Assembly: GCF_014204945.1 (NCBI RefSeq)
Contig: NZ_JACHMN010000002.1
Coordinates: 1,564,503-1,628,502 of the forward strand
Direction: 5' to 3'
From: Allocatelliglobosispora scoriae
GTDB taxonomy: Bacteria > Actinomycetota > Actinomycetes > Mycobacteriales > Micromonosporaceae
DNA: 64,000 nt
The translations under genes and the position numbers were made by a program. How positions within the stretch are numbered: position 1 is the first letter of the stretch; every line of letters begins with the position of its first letter. The notes under the pieces are model-generated. The model searched no databases. It had not been told where the DNA came from and saw nothing but the letters and a program-made list of their open reading frames with translations. Positions 50,327 through 58,900 of the stretch are shown here, piece by piece.

Positions 50327-51496
50327 TTACGCGAAGACGCCCAGTGCCTGGAGCTCCGAGAGCTGCCCGGCCGGCTGGCCGGTGTTGCCGGTGATGGTGA
50401 TCCGCACATACCGAGCCGTCGTGCCGCCCGGCAGCGGGATCACGACGTAGTTCCCCGCCCCCGTCCCGAAGAGGTAGGAAGCCGACCCGACGATCGTCGA
50501 GTAGCCGCCGCCGGTGCTGCCGAGCACCGACAGCGTCTGGTTGCGGCTCACCCACGCCGGGGGCACCCGGAGCACGATCGAGGAGAGCTTCGCGTTCGCG
50601 CCGAGGTCCACGGTGATCGACTGCGGGAAGGCGTTGTTGCTGCTCTCCCAGTAGGTGTTGAGGTCGGTGTCGACCGCCTTGGCGGGCGTGTGCCCGGCGA
50701 CGCTGGTGCCGGTCGCGGGCTTGCCGAGCGCCAGGTTGGTCGTGCCGGGCGCGACACCGAGGCCGGTGAGCGCGAACGTGACCGTCGGATTGGTGGCGTT
50801 GCTGCTCACGACGACCGACCCGGCCTTGGACCCGGCCGAGCCCGGGGTGAAGACGACGCTGATGAAGCAGTTGTAGCCGCCCGGGAGGGTCGTCCCGCAG
50901 TTGGAGGTGCCGACGGAGTACCCGGCCCCGGTGGCGCTGATCGACGAGATCGTCGCGGGGTTGCTGCCGGTGTTGCCGAGGTAGACCTGCCGGATCACGC
51001 TGGAGCCGACGACGGTGTCCGGGAAGAGGGTGCTGGCAGGGGAACCGACGAGCGTGGGCGGGGTCGGGTTGACCCCGGTGCCGGAGAGGTTGACGACGAG
51101 GGTCGGGTTGTTGGCGTTGCTGTTGACCGTGATCGCGCCGGTCTTGGGACCGACCGAGGTCGGCTGGAACGCGATCGTCACCTGGCAGGTGGCACCGGCG
51201 GCGAGGGTGCTGCCGCAGTTGACCGACCGGGTGAACTGGCCGGTGACGGTGATCGAGCTGATGGTGGCGGTCGCGGTGCCCTCGTTGGTGATGTTGACCG
51301 AGATCTGCGGCCCGGTGGTGTTGACGAGCTGGTTGCCGAGCGACACCGCGAAGGGCGACGCGGTGAGTTCGGCCGCGACGAGCCCGCCGGCCGAGGCGGG
51401 AGCGGTGAGGAACGCCGATCCGGTCGCCGCGAGGAGTGCGGCGAGGATGAAGCGGGTGGTGACCGCGTAGGGACGGTTACGCCGATCTGGGGACAC
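50327..51496 (-). CDS. Secreted protein with choice-of-anchor D repeats and F5/8 type C domain
   Basis: 389 residues from GTG 51496 with GAGGAG in front. A signal peptide (about 1-36, ending TAPASAG) is followed by two Ig-like choice-of-anchor D (ASH/MSP-like) domains (about 45-145 and 148-250, each with paired Cys such as VNCGSTLAAGATCQV) and one F5/8 type C (discoidin, CBM32-like) module (about 252-389). No catalytic domain is present. It is closely similar to residues 1292-1641 of the following large secreted protein, so it is a duplicated binding tail. Ligand may be a polysaccharide or the cell surface. Confidence 0.88.
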   Translation of the reverse strand: MSPDRRNRPYAVTTRFILAALLAATGSAFLTAPASAGGLVAAELTASPFAVSLGNQLVNTTGPQISVNITNEGTATATISSITVTGQFTRSVNCGSTLAAGATCQVTIAFQPTSVGPKTGAITVNSNANNPTLVVNLSGTGVNPTPPTLVGSPASTLFPDTVVGSSVIRQVYLGNTGSNPATISSISATGAGYSVGTSNCGTTLPGGYNCFISVVFTPGSAGSKAGSVVVSSNATNPTVTFALTGLGVAPGTTNLALGKPATGTSVAGHTPAKAVDTDLNTYWESSNNAFPQSITVDLGANAKLSSIVLRVPPAWVSRNQTLSVLGSTGGGYSTIVGSASYLFGTGAGNYVVIPLPGGTTARYVRITITGNTGQPAGQLSELQALGVFA

Positions 51497-51622
51497 GAAG
51501 GTCTCCTCATCTCAGTGGTGTGGCTGCCGGAGGGACGGCCGGGCAGCCTGGACGAACCCCAATCTGCTCAACATATCGAGGCATGTCAATCTAAAGTCCG
51601 GATGGTGACGGGGCATGGCAGC

Positions 51623-51658
51623 GCGAAGGGCGCGCCACCGAGATGACGCGCCCTTCGC
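51623..51658 (-). terminator. Hairpin after the large secreted protein gene
   Basis: Perfect 12-bp stem GCGAAGGGCGCG/CGCGCCCTTCGC with a 12-base loop, 14 bases past the stop on the minus strand; no U-tract. Separates the two related secreted-protein genes. Confidence 0.75.
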
Positions 51659-51671
51659 TACCCGATGACCG

Positions 51672-54600
51672 TTAGACGAAGACCCCCATGACCTGGAAGT
51701 CCGACAGCTGCGCGGCGGGCCAGCCGGTGTTGGCCGTGAAGGTCAACCGGACGTAGCGCGCCACGGTGCCCGGCGGCAGCGGGATGACGATCGTGTTCGC
51801 CGACCCGGTGCCGAAGGCGTAGCCGGTGGCACCCACCACCGAGGTGTAGCTACTGTTGTTGGTGCTGCCCAGCACCTGCACCGTCTGGCTGCGGCTGCCC
51901 CACGCGGGCGGCAGCTTCAGCACGAGCGACGAGAGCGAGGCGTTGGCGCCCAGGTCGACGGTGATCGACTGGGGGAACGCGTTGTTCGGGCTCTCCCAGT
52001 AGGTGTTGGCGTCGGAGTCGACCGTGTTGCCCGGGACGTAGGTCTGGACGTACCCGGCGGTGGTGGGCTTGTTGAGCGCCAGGTTGGTGGCGCCGACGGC
52101 GACGCCGAGCCCGGTCAGCGACGCGCTGAGCACGGGGTTGGTGGCGTTGCTGTTGACGGTCACCGTGCCGCTCTTCGACCCGGCCGAGGTCGGCGCGAAG
52201 ACGACGTTGACGAAGCAGTTGCCGCCCCCGGCGAGCGAGGTGCCGCAGCTGTGCGAGCTGACCGAGAATCCGGTGCCCGACGCGGTGATCGACGAGATCG
52301 CCGCCGCCACGCTGCCGCCGTTGGAGACGTAGATCTGCCGGGTCACGTTCGCACCGACGTTGGTGTCCGGGAAGGTGATGCTCGGCGGCGAGAACGACAG
52401 CGTCGCCGGGGTCGGGTTGATGCCCGTTCCGGTGAGGTTGACGACGAGCGCCGGGTTGGTCGCGTTGCTGTTGACCGTGAACGAGCCGGTCTTGGCCCCG
52501 GTCGAGGTCGGCGTGAAGGTGACGCTGACCTGGCAGGTGGCGCCCGCCGCGATCGTCGAACCGCAGTTGTGGGACTGGGCGAAGTTGCCCGCCACGACCA
52601 CGCCGGAGACCGCCGCCGGCCCGTTGCCGGTGTTGGTGATGTTGACCGAGACCTGCGGGCTGGTGGTGTTGACCAGCTGGTTGCCGAAGGCGAGGCTCAC
52701 CGGCGACGCGCTGAGCGTCGCGGTGGTCGGCCCGCCCCCGCCGAAGATCTGCAGCTCACCGATCTGGCCCGCGGGCCAGCCGGTGTTGCCGGTGATCTGC
52801 ACCCGCAGGTAGCGGACGCTGGTCGCGGTGAAGGTGGCGGTCGCGGTGTTGCCGGTCGCCGGGTCGAAGACATACCCCGCCGACGCCTTCAGCGTCGTGA
52901 AGTTGCTGCCGTCGGTGCTTCCCAGGACCGAGAGCGTCTGGGTACGCGTGGCCCAGCTCGACGGCGGCGGCAGCTTGAGCGTCACCGAGCTGACCGACTT
53001 CGCCGAGCCCAGGTCCGCCTGGAGCCACTGCGGGAAGGCGTTGTTGTTCGACTCCCAGTAGCTGCTCGTGTTGTTGTCGTTGGCGGCGCTCGCCGGGAAC
53101 CCGCCGTTGGCGGTGCTCGCCGACATCGCGGCGCCGATCGCCAGGTTGGTGGTGCTGGAGACCCCCGAACCGGTCAGGGCCACCGCGATGGGCTGCGGGG
53201 TGGTGGAGTTGGTGATGGAGAGGGTGCCGTTCTGCGTACCCACCGCGGTTGGCGCGAAGCGCACGCTGACCTGGCAGGAAGCGTTGAGCGCGAGGCTCAC
53301 CGGGCAGTTGTTGGTCTGGGCGTAGGCACCGCTCACCGCGACCGACGAGATCGACGCCGCGCCCGGACCGGGGTTGGAGATCGTCACCGTCTGCGCCGCC
53401 GTGGTCGTGCCGACGTTCACCGAGCCGAAGGCGAGGCTCGTCGGGTTGACGCTGAGCTGCGACGAGTCCGCGACGCCCCGGCCGATGAAGTCGACCCAGT
53501 TGACATTGAAGATCGAGCCCTGGCCGGTGTCGCCGACCGGGTTCTTCGCGACGAGGAAGAGCGGCCCGGACGCCGTGGTCGCCCCGGAGAGGGTGGCCGT
53601 GGCGTCCACGAAGGTCTGCCAGCCGCCGGTGGTGCCGAAGGTGGCGGTGCCGACGAGCGGGCCGGTGACCGAGCCGGTGCGCACCTCGATGCGGCCGCCC
53701 GCGCCCGGCGACGCCACGCGGAAGCGCAGCGCGTCGATGTTGAGCAGGCTGGTCGGGGTGTAGGACCAGAAGTCGCCGTCCTCGATGAAGCCGAGGTTCT
53801 GGAAACCGCCGGCCGTGTCGGTCGTGTTCTCCCGGACCACGCCCGGGTCGCCGCCGCCGATGCCGGTCGGCGAGCGTCCGGTGGTGCTGAAGAACTCGGC
53901 CTGCTTGTGCTTGGGCTGCAGCACCTTCGTCGAGCGGCCCGTCTGGGCACCGCCGCCGCCGGGACCGCCGAGGTCGGTGTAGGTCGCCTCGATCACGCCG
54001 AAGGTGTTCGCGTCGTCACCGTGGCCGGATCCGGCCGAGGTCGCGATCACGCCGGAGCAGCCGGTCGCCGTCTGGAACGGGTGGGCGTGCTCGTCGTGGC
54101 CGAGGTAGTACTGCACCGTCACCCGCGAGCAGTTGATCGTGCCGTCCTCGGGGTCGGTCACGGTGACGGCGTAGCGCACCGAGTCACCCCAGGCGAAGAA
54201 GCCGCCGTCCACGGGCGTCGTCAGCGTCACGGTCGGCGCGGTGTTGCCCACCGTGATCGGTACGTTCGCCACCCCCGTCTTGCCACCGGGGTCCTTCACG
54301 GTGAGCTGGGCGTTGAAGGTGCCCGCCGTGGTGTAGACGTGCGACGGGTTCGCCGCGGTGGAGGTCCCGCCGTCGCCGAAGGTCCAGGCGTAGGTGATCG
54401 CCAGCCCGTCCGGGTCCCGCGACCCGGCACTGGAGAAGTTCACGGTCAGCGGGGTCGGTCCCGAGGTGGGCGTACCGGCGGCGACCGCGATCGGTGCCCG
54501 GTCCCCGGCGATGTAGTCGATGCGGTAGATGCCGGAATCGGCGTTGTTGCCGCCGAAGCCGGTGCCCCACTCGATGAGGTAGAGCGCGCCGTCGGGGCCG

Positions 54601-56597
54601 AACTCCATGTCCATCGGCCGCAGGAACGCCATCGAGGCGAACGCCTGGTTGATGTCGATCAGCGTCTTGCCGTCGGTGCCGAGCTGGAACGTGTAGAGCT
54701 TGTTCTGGTTCCACTCACCGAAGATCGACTTGCCGTCGTAGTAGGCGGGCCACTTGCGGTCCGACACCAGCGAGGCGCTGTAGCGGTAGGTCGGGCCGGC
54801 CATCGGCGCGCCACCGCCGCCGATCTCCGGGAAGAGCGGGTTGCCGCCGTAGTCGTAGTCGACCGTGGCGGGCACGGCGGGCGGCAGGTTTTGCAGCCCG
54901 GTGTTGTTGGGCGAGTTGTTGACGATCGCGGCGCAGTTGAACGGCGCCCCGCTCGGCCCGGACGGCCACGTGTAGTCGTTGAACGCGTAGTTGTTGCCGT
55001 GGCAGTAGGGCCAGCCGAAGTTGCCGGCCGCGCTGATCGCGTTCCACTCGACGGTGCCCTCGGGACCCCGGTTGGGGTTGGCCTGGCCCGCGTCGGGGCC
55101 GTAGTCGGCGACGTAGAGGACGTTGGTGAGCTTGTCGATGCCGATCCGGAACGGGTTGCGGAACCCCATGGCGTAGATCTCGGGCCGGGTCAGCGCGGTG
55201 CCGGGCGCGAACAGGTTGCCCGACGGAACGGTGTAGGTGCCGTCGGCCTGCGGCTTGATCCGGATCACCTTGCCGCGCAGGTCGTTGGTGTTGCCCGCCG
55301 AGCGCTGCGAGTCGAAGTCGGCGCGGCCGGGCCGCTCGTCGAGCGGCGCGAACCCGTCCGACTCGAACGGGTTGGTGTTGTCACCGGTGGCGAGGTAGAG
55401 GTTGCCCGCGTTGTCGAAGGTCATCGACCCGCCCTGGTGGCAGCAGGTGTTGCGCTGCGTGGTGACCTGGAGCAGCACCTTCTCGCTCGCCAGGTCCAGG
55501 GTGTCGCCGGTGACGGTGAAGCGCGACACCTGGTTGCGGGTCGCGCCGGTGGACGGCGAGTAGTAGAGGTAGATCCACTTGTTGGTCGCGAAGGCCGGGT
55601 CGAGGCGCATGCCGAGCAGGCCGTCCTCGTTGCCGGTGAAGACGCTGAGCGTGGCGGCGGTGACCGTGGTGCCGGTCGTCGGCTTGATGATCTGCACCCG
55701 GCCGTCGCGCTCGATGTAGAAGACCCGGCCGTCGGGCGCGATGTCGAGCTCCATCGGGTTGCTGGTGTTGCTGTCGAGCGTCACCTTCTGGAAGCTCGCG
55801 TCCCGGGTGGCCGTGCAGTCGGCCGAGATCGCGTTGGCGCTGGTCTGGATGCCGCCCAGCAGGTGCTTGAGGAAGGTGGCGTCGCTGTAGGCGGCGATGT
55901 CGTGCCCGCCGGCCGTGTACCAGGCCCGGCCGCCGTCGTAGTTCTGGCACCAGGCGAAGGGATGATCGGCACCCATCGCCGACGTGCCCGGCGTGTAGGT
56001 CTTCTCGTCGACGCTCGCCAGCACGTGGACGCGGGGGCGCGGGTTGCTCTGGAACGAATACCACTCCTCCGACTTCGACCACTTCAGGGGCAGTGTCGCG
56101 GTCGACGGGTGCGCCGGGTCCTCGACCTTGACGGTCGCGGTCTGCGGCGCGGGGTGGCTGGAGAAGTAGGCGCCGACGAGGCTGCCGTACCAGGGCCAGC
56201 TGTATTCCGTGTCGGCGGCGGCGTGCACACCGGCATAGCCGCCACCGGCGCGGATGTAGCGCTCGAACGCGGCCTGCTGGGTGGCGTCGAGCACGTCGCC
56301 GGTGGTGGAGAGCCACACCACCGTCGCGAACCGGGCGAGGTTGGCGTCGGTGAAGGCGGCGGCGTCCTCGGTCGCCTCGACGGTGAAGTTGTTGGCGGTG
56401 CCGAGGGTGCGGATGGCGGCGATGCCGGCCGCGATCGAGTCGTGGCGGAAGCCGGCGGTCTTGGAGAAGACGAGCACGTTGTAGGGCGCGGCCTGGGCCG
56501 CGGACGGGAACGCGGTGAGACCTGCTGCCGCCAGGGCAGTGGCGAGCAGCAGGCGCAGTGTGATCGCTAGGGGACGGGGACGGCGATCTCGGGACAC
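51672..56597 (-). CDS. Giant secreted ThuA - sugar dehydrogenase - PKD - CBM - discoidin protein
   Basis: 1641 residues from GTG 56597; AAGGAG lies 6 bases before it. Signal peptide about 1-34. Domains by rough position: ThuA-like (about 36-249, YNVLVFSKTAGFRHDS); PQQ-type glucose/sorbosone dehydrogenase propeller (about 284-692); PKD domain (about 702-777); a CBM6-like carbohydrate-binding region (about 895-1040, GFQNLGFIEDGDFWSY); choice-of-anchor D (about 1046-1146); F5/8 type C (about 1149-1285); two more anchor D (about 1292-1499); final F5/8 type C (about 1502-1641). Probably acts on sugars at the surface. ThuA proteins relate to trehalose use; the dehydrogenase part may need PQQ. The substrate cannot be named. 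Confidence 0.9.
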   Translation of the reverse strand: MSRDRRPRPLAITLRLLLATALAAAGLTAFPSAAQAAPYNVLVFSKTAGFRHDSIAAGIAAIRTLGTANNFTVEATEDAAAFTDANLARFATVVWLSTTGDVLDATQQAAFERYIRAGGGYAGVHAAADTEYSWPWYGSLVGAYFSSHPAPQTATVKVEDPAHPSTATLPLKWSKSEEWYSFQSNPRPRVHVLASVDEKTYTPGTSAMGADHPFAWCQNYDGGRAWYTAGGHDIAAYSDATFLKHLLGGIQTSANAISADCTATRDASFQKVTLDSNTSNPMELDIAPDGRVFYIERDGRVQIIKPTTGTTVTAATLSVFTGNEDGLLGMRLDPAFATNKWIYLYYSPSTGATRNQVSRFTVTGDTLDLASEKVLLQVTTQRNTCCHQGGSMTFDNAGNLYLATGDNTNPFESDGFAPLDERPGRADFDSQRSAGNTNDLRGKVIRIKPQADGTYTVPSGNLFAPGTALTRPEIYAMGFRNPFRIGIDKLTNVLYVADYGPDAGQANPNRGPEGTVEWNAISAAGNFGWPYCHGNNYAFNDYTWPSGPSGAPFNCAAIVNNSPNNTGLQNLPPAVPATVDYDYGGNPLFPEIGGGGAPMAGPTYRYSASLVSDRKWPAYYDGKSIFGEWNQNKLYTFQLGTDGKTLIDINQAFASMAFLRPMDMEFGPDGALYLIEWGTGFGGNNADSGIYRIDYIAGDRAPIAVAAGTPTSGPTPLTVNFSSAGSRDPDGLAITYAWTFGDGGTSTAANPSHVYTTAGTFNAQLTVKDPGGKTGVANVPITVGNTAPTVTLTTPVDGGFFAWGDSVRYAVTVTDPEDGTINCSRVTVQYYLGHDEHAHPFQTATGCSGVIATSAGSGHGDDANTFGVIEATYTDLGGPGGGGAQTGRSTKVLQPKHKQAEFFSTTGRSPTGIGGGDPGVVRENTTDTAGGFQNLGFIEDGDFWSYTPTSLLNIDALRFRVASPGAGGRIEVRTGSVTGPLVGTATFGTTGGWQTFVDATATLSGATTASGPLFLVAKNPVGDTGQGSIFNVNWVDFIGRGVADSSQLSVNPTSLAFGSVNVGTTTAAQTVTISNPGPGAASISSVAVSGAYAQTNNCPVSLALNASCQVSVRFAPTAVGTQNGTLSITNSTTPQPIAVALTGSGVSSTTNLAIGAAMSASTANGGFPASAANDNNTSSYWESNNNAFPQWLQADLGSAKSVSSVTLKLPPPSSWATRTQTLSVLGSTDGSNFTTLKASAGYVFDPATGNTATATFTATSVRYLRVQITGNTGWPAGQIGELQIFGGGGPTTATLSASPVSLAFGNQLVNTTSPQVSVNITNTGNGPAAVSGVVVAGNFAQSHNCGSTIAAGATCQVSVTFTPTSTGAKTGSFTVNSNATNPALVVNLTGTGINPTPATLSFSPPSITFPDTNVGANVTRQIYVSNGGSVAAAISSITASGTGFSVSSHSCGTSLAGGGNCFVNVVFAPTSAGSKSGTVTVNSNATNPVLSASLTGLGVAVGATNLALNKPTTAGYVQTYVPGNTVDSDANTYWESPNNAFPQSITVDLGANASLSSLVLKLPPAWGSRSQTVQVLGSTNNSSYTSVVGATGYAFGTGSANTIVIPLPPGTVARYVRLTFTANTGWPAAQLSDFQVMGVFV

Positions 56598-56881
56598 GAA
56601 GGTCTCCTTCGTCTGCGGTGGACACAGGAAGACCCGGCTCGGGTGAGCGGCCCCGGCGGGAGTGAGCGGGAACGGAGGGGTGTTTCGAAGTAGTGACAAA
56701 TTTGCGCTTAAGAAGCGGAGAATGTCAATACTTAGCTCAACTTCTTGCGTTGGCTTTCACGTTCCTTGCGCGCGCTCCCATTCCAGGCCAGAGGGGACCT
56801 GAGACCGTTTCAGGCGAAAAGCAACCACCGAACGGTCAAATCGCCGCACAATATCCTCAAGGTCACGAAACGGGGTGGGTC

Positions 56882-58132
56882 ATGGGACGACAGCGGGCTG
56901 GTTGGGCGATGGTGGCGGTCACGGTGATGGCCCTCGTCGCCGCGGGGTGCTCCAGCGAACCGGAGCAGCCACCGCTGGTCCTGCCCGCGATAGCCCCGCC
57001 CACCCTCGACATCACGCCCGCCGCCAAGGCCAAGCAGGTGCCGGTCAGCGCGGAGATCGCCGTACGCACCACCGACGGCCGGGTCACCGCGCTCGACGTG
57101 ACCGACGACAAGGGCGTGGCGGTCCGGGGTGCGATGCGCGCCGACGGCTCCTCCTGGGTCCCGGCGAAACCGCTCGGCTACCAGCGCACCTACACGGTGG
57201 CGGCGACGGCGACCGGGGCCTACGGGCAGGCGACGACGCAGCGGACGAGCTTCACCACGATGGCGAAGCCGACCAGGACCGTCGACACGACGCTCTACTT
57301 CTTCGACCAGGCGACCTACGGCGTGGCGATGCCGGTGACGCTCGACTTCAGCCAGGCGATCCCCAAGTCGGCGCGGGCAGCCGTCCAGCGGCGGCTCTTC
57401 GTCACCACCGAACCGCCCCAGCCCGGTGCGTGGCACTGGCTCGACAGCGGCACCGAGGTGTTCTACCGCGCGCCGGACTACTGGCGCCCCGGCACGAAGA
57501 TCACGGTCCGGATGGCGCTGGAGGGCGTACCCATGGGAGCGGGTATCTTCGGCGACGCGGACCGCACGGCGACCGCGAAGATCGGGAACTCGGTCTTCCT
57601 CGACATCGACAACCGCACCAAGCAGATGACGGTGACCATCGACGGCAAGGTCGCCAAGCGGATCCCGGTCAGCATGGGCAAGCCCAACACGCCGACCTCC
57701 AGCGGCAAGATGGTGATCATGGAGAAGCACGACCGGGTCACCTTCGACACCCGCAATGACCCGCAGGGCGGCTATGTCGTGACCGTCTCCGACGCGCAGC
57801 GCCTGACCTGGGGCGGTGAGTTCATCCACGCCGCACCGTGGTCCGAGGGCGACCAGGGCTACAGCAACGTCTCGCACGGCTGCACCAACGTGTCGAGCTG
57901 GGCGGCGTCCTACCTGATGGGGATCACCCACGTCGGCGACCTCGTCACGATCAAGGGCACCGAGGTCACGCTCGACCAGGGCAACGGCTGGACGGCCTGG
58001 AACATGACCTGGGACGAGTTCGTCCGGGGCAGCGCGCTCGACGTGCCGGCCGACCTCAAGCCGGCACCGGCGAAGGCGGCGGCACCGAAGCCGAGCGCGG
58101 TGCCCGTGCCGGTGCCGTCACCGACGAACTGA
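56882..58132 (+). CDS. L,D-transpeptidase (YkuD family) lipoprotein
   Basis: 416 residues from ATG 56882. Lipobox LVAAGC with Cys23. Two Ig-like domains (about 45-170) precede the YkuD catalytic domain, with the motif HAAPWSEGDQGYSNVSHGCTN holding His332 and the catalytic Cys334. Such enzymes make 3-3 cross-links in peptidoglycan and resist most beta-lactams except carbapenems. A Pro/Ala-rich tail of about 25 residues ends the protein. Longer in-frame readings to 56693 start in the leader of the divergent gene and are rejected. Confidence 0.94.
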   Translation: MGRQRAGWAMVAVTVMALVAAGCSSEPEQPPLVLPAIAPPTLDITPAAKAKQVPVSAEIAVRTTDGRVTALDVTDDKGVAVRGAMRADGSSWVPAKPLGYQRTYTVAATATGAYGQATTQRTSFTTMAKPTRTVDTTLYFFDQATYGVAMPVTLDFSQAIPKSARAAVQRRLFVTTEPPQPGAWHWLDSGTEVFYRAPDYWRPGTKITVRMALEGVPMGAGIFGDADRTATAKIGNSVFLDIDNRTKQMTVTIDGKVAKRIPVSMGKPNTPTSSGKMVIMEKHDRVTFDTRNDPQGGYVVTVSDAQRLTWGGEFIHAAPWSEGDQGYSNVSHGCTNVSSWAASYLMGITHVGDLVTIKGTEVTLDQGNGWTAWNMTWDEFVRGSALDVPADLKPAPAKAAAPKPSAVPVPVPSPTN

Positions 58133-58148
58133 CGCGGCGCGCGATGAT

Positions 58149-58361
58149 ATGCCCATGAGAGACGTCGGCATCCGCGATGACATGATCCGCCTCGGCCAGT
58201 TCCTGAAGCTCGCGGGCGTCGCCGAGACCGGCGGCGAGGGCAAGACCTTCATCGTCTCCGGCGACGTGCTCGTCAACGGCGAGGTCGAGACCCGCCGGGG
58301 CCGCCAGCTGCACAAGGGCGACGTCGTCGAGTTCGAGGACGAGCGGCTGCGCGTCGCCTGA
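58149..58361 (+). CDS. S4 domain RNA-binding protein
   Basis: 70 residues (ATG 58149, or 58155 two codons later). A single S4 RNA-binding fold: IRLGQFLKLAGVAETGGEGK, then GDVLVNGEVETRRGRQLHKGDVV. Similar to YaaA/RqcP-like small S4 proteins; which RNA it binds is unknown. RqcP works in ribosome quality control, but this assignment is only by size and fold. Confidence 0.9.
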   Translation: MPMRDVGIRDDMIRLGQFLKLAGVAETGGEGKTFIVSGDVLVNGEVETRRGRQLHKGDVVEFEDERLRVA

Positions 58362-58405
58362 GAATTCCCGGGAACCGATCCGCCCCCTCGCGCGCCAGGC
58401 AGGTT

Positions 58406-58900
58406 GTGCAGGTTGATGTGGTGCGACAGCGTGCCCCCGGTGATGTCTACACCCGGGAGTACCCCGGGCTGGTGCGGCTCGCCTATGTGACGACGGGCAG
58501 CCTCGCCGCTGCCGAGGACGTGGTGCAGGATGTCTTCGCCGACTGGTTCCGACTCGACGGCACCCGCCGCGACGAGGTCCGCGAACCCGCCGCCTACCTG
58601 CGCCGGGCCGTCCTGTCCCGCTGCACGTCCTGGGTCCGGCGCCGCATCGTGGAGCGCAAGCACGCCGCGGTTCCGGCCCTCGCGCCGCCGTCACCCGACG
58701 TGCCGGTTCAAGCAGACATCGCGGCGGTACGCGCTGCGCTGCGCCACCTCGCCCCGCGCCAGCGTGCGGCGGTCTTCCTCCGGTACTACCTGGACCTGCC
58801 GGAGGCGCAGATCGCCGCCGAGCTCGCCTGCCGCCCCGGCACGGTGAAGTCCCTGCTGCACCGGTCCCTCGCGACGATGAAGGAGGTGCTCGGTGACTAG
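58406..58900 (+). CDS. ECF sigma factor of the SigE family
   Basis: 164 residues from GTG 58406. Region 2 is YTREYPGLVRLAYVTTGSLAAAEDVVQDVFADWFR (about 15-49) and region 4 is LRHLAPRQRAAVFLRYYLDLPEAQIAAELACRPGTVKSLLHRSLATMKEVL (about 112-162). Both blocks are typical of actinobacterial SigE-type sigma factors. It overlaps the next gene by 8 bases, so the sigma factor and its membrane partner form a unit. Other GTG starts (58418, 58421) are possible. Confidence 0.92.
   Translation: MQVDVVRQRAPGDVYTREYPGLVRLAYVTTGSLAAAEDVVQDVFADWFRLDGTRRDEVREPAAYLRRAVLSRCTSWVRRRIVERKHAAVPALAPPSPDVPVQADIAAVRAALRHLAPRQRAAVFLRYYLDLPEAQIAAELACRPGTVKSLLHRSLATMKEVLGD

Noticed and set aside
52251-56570. 1439-codon plus-strand open frame opposite the giant secreted protein gene
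   Set aside because: Same high-GC shadow effect; no domain and no ribosome site.
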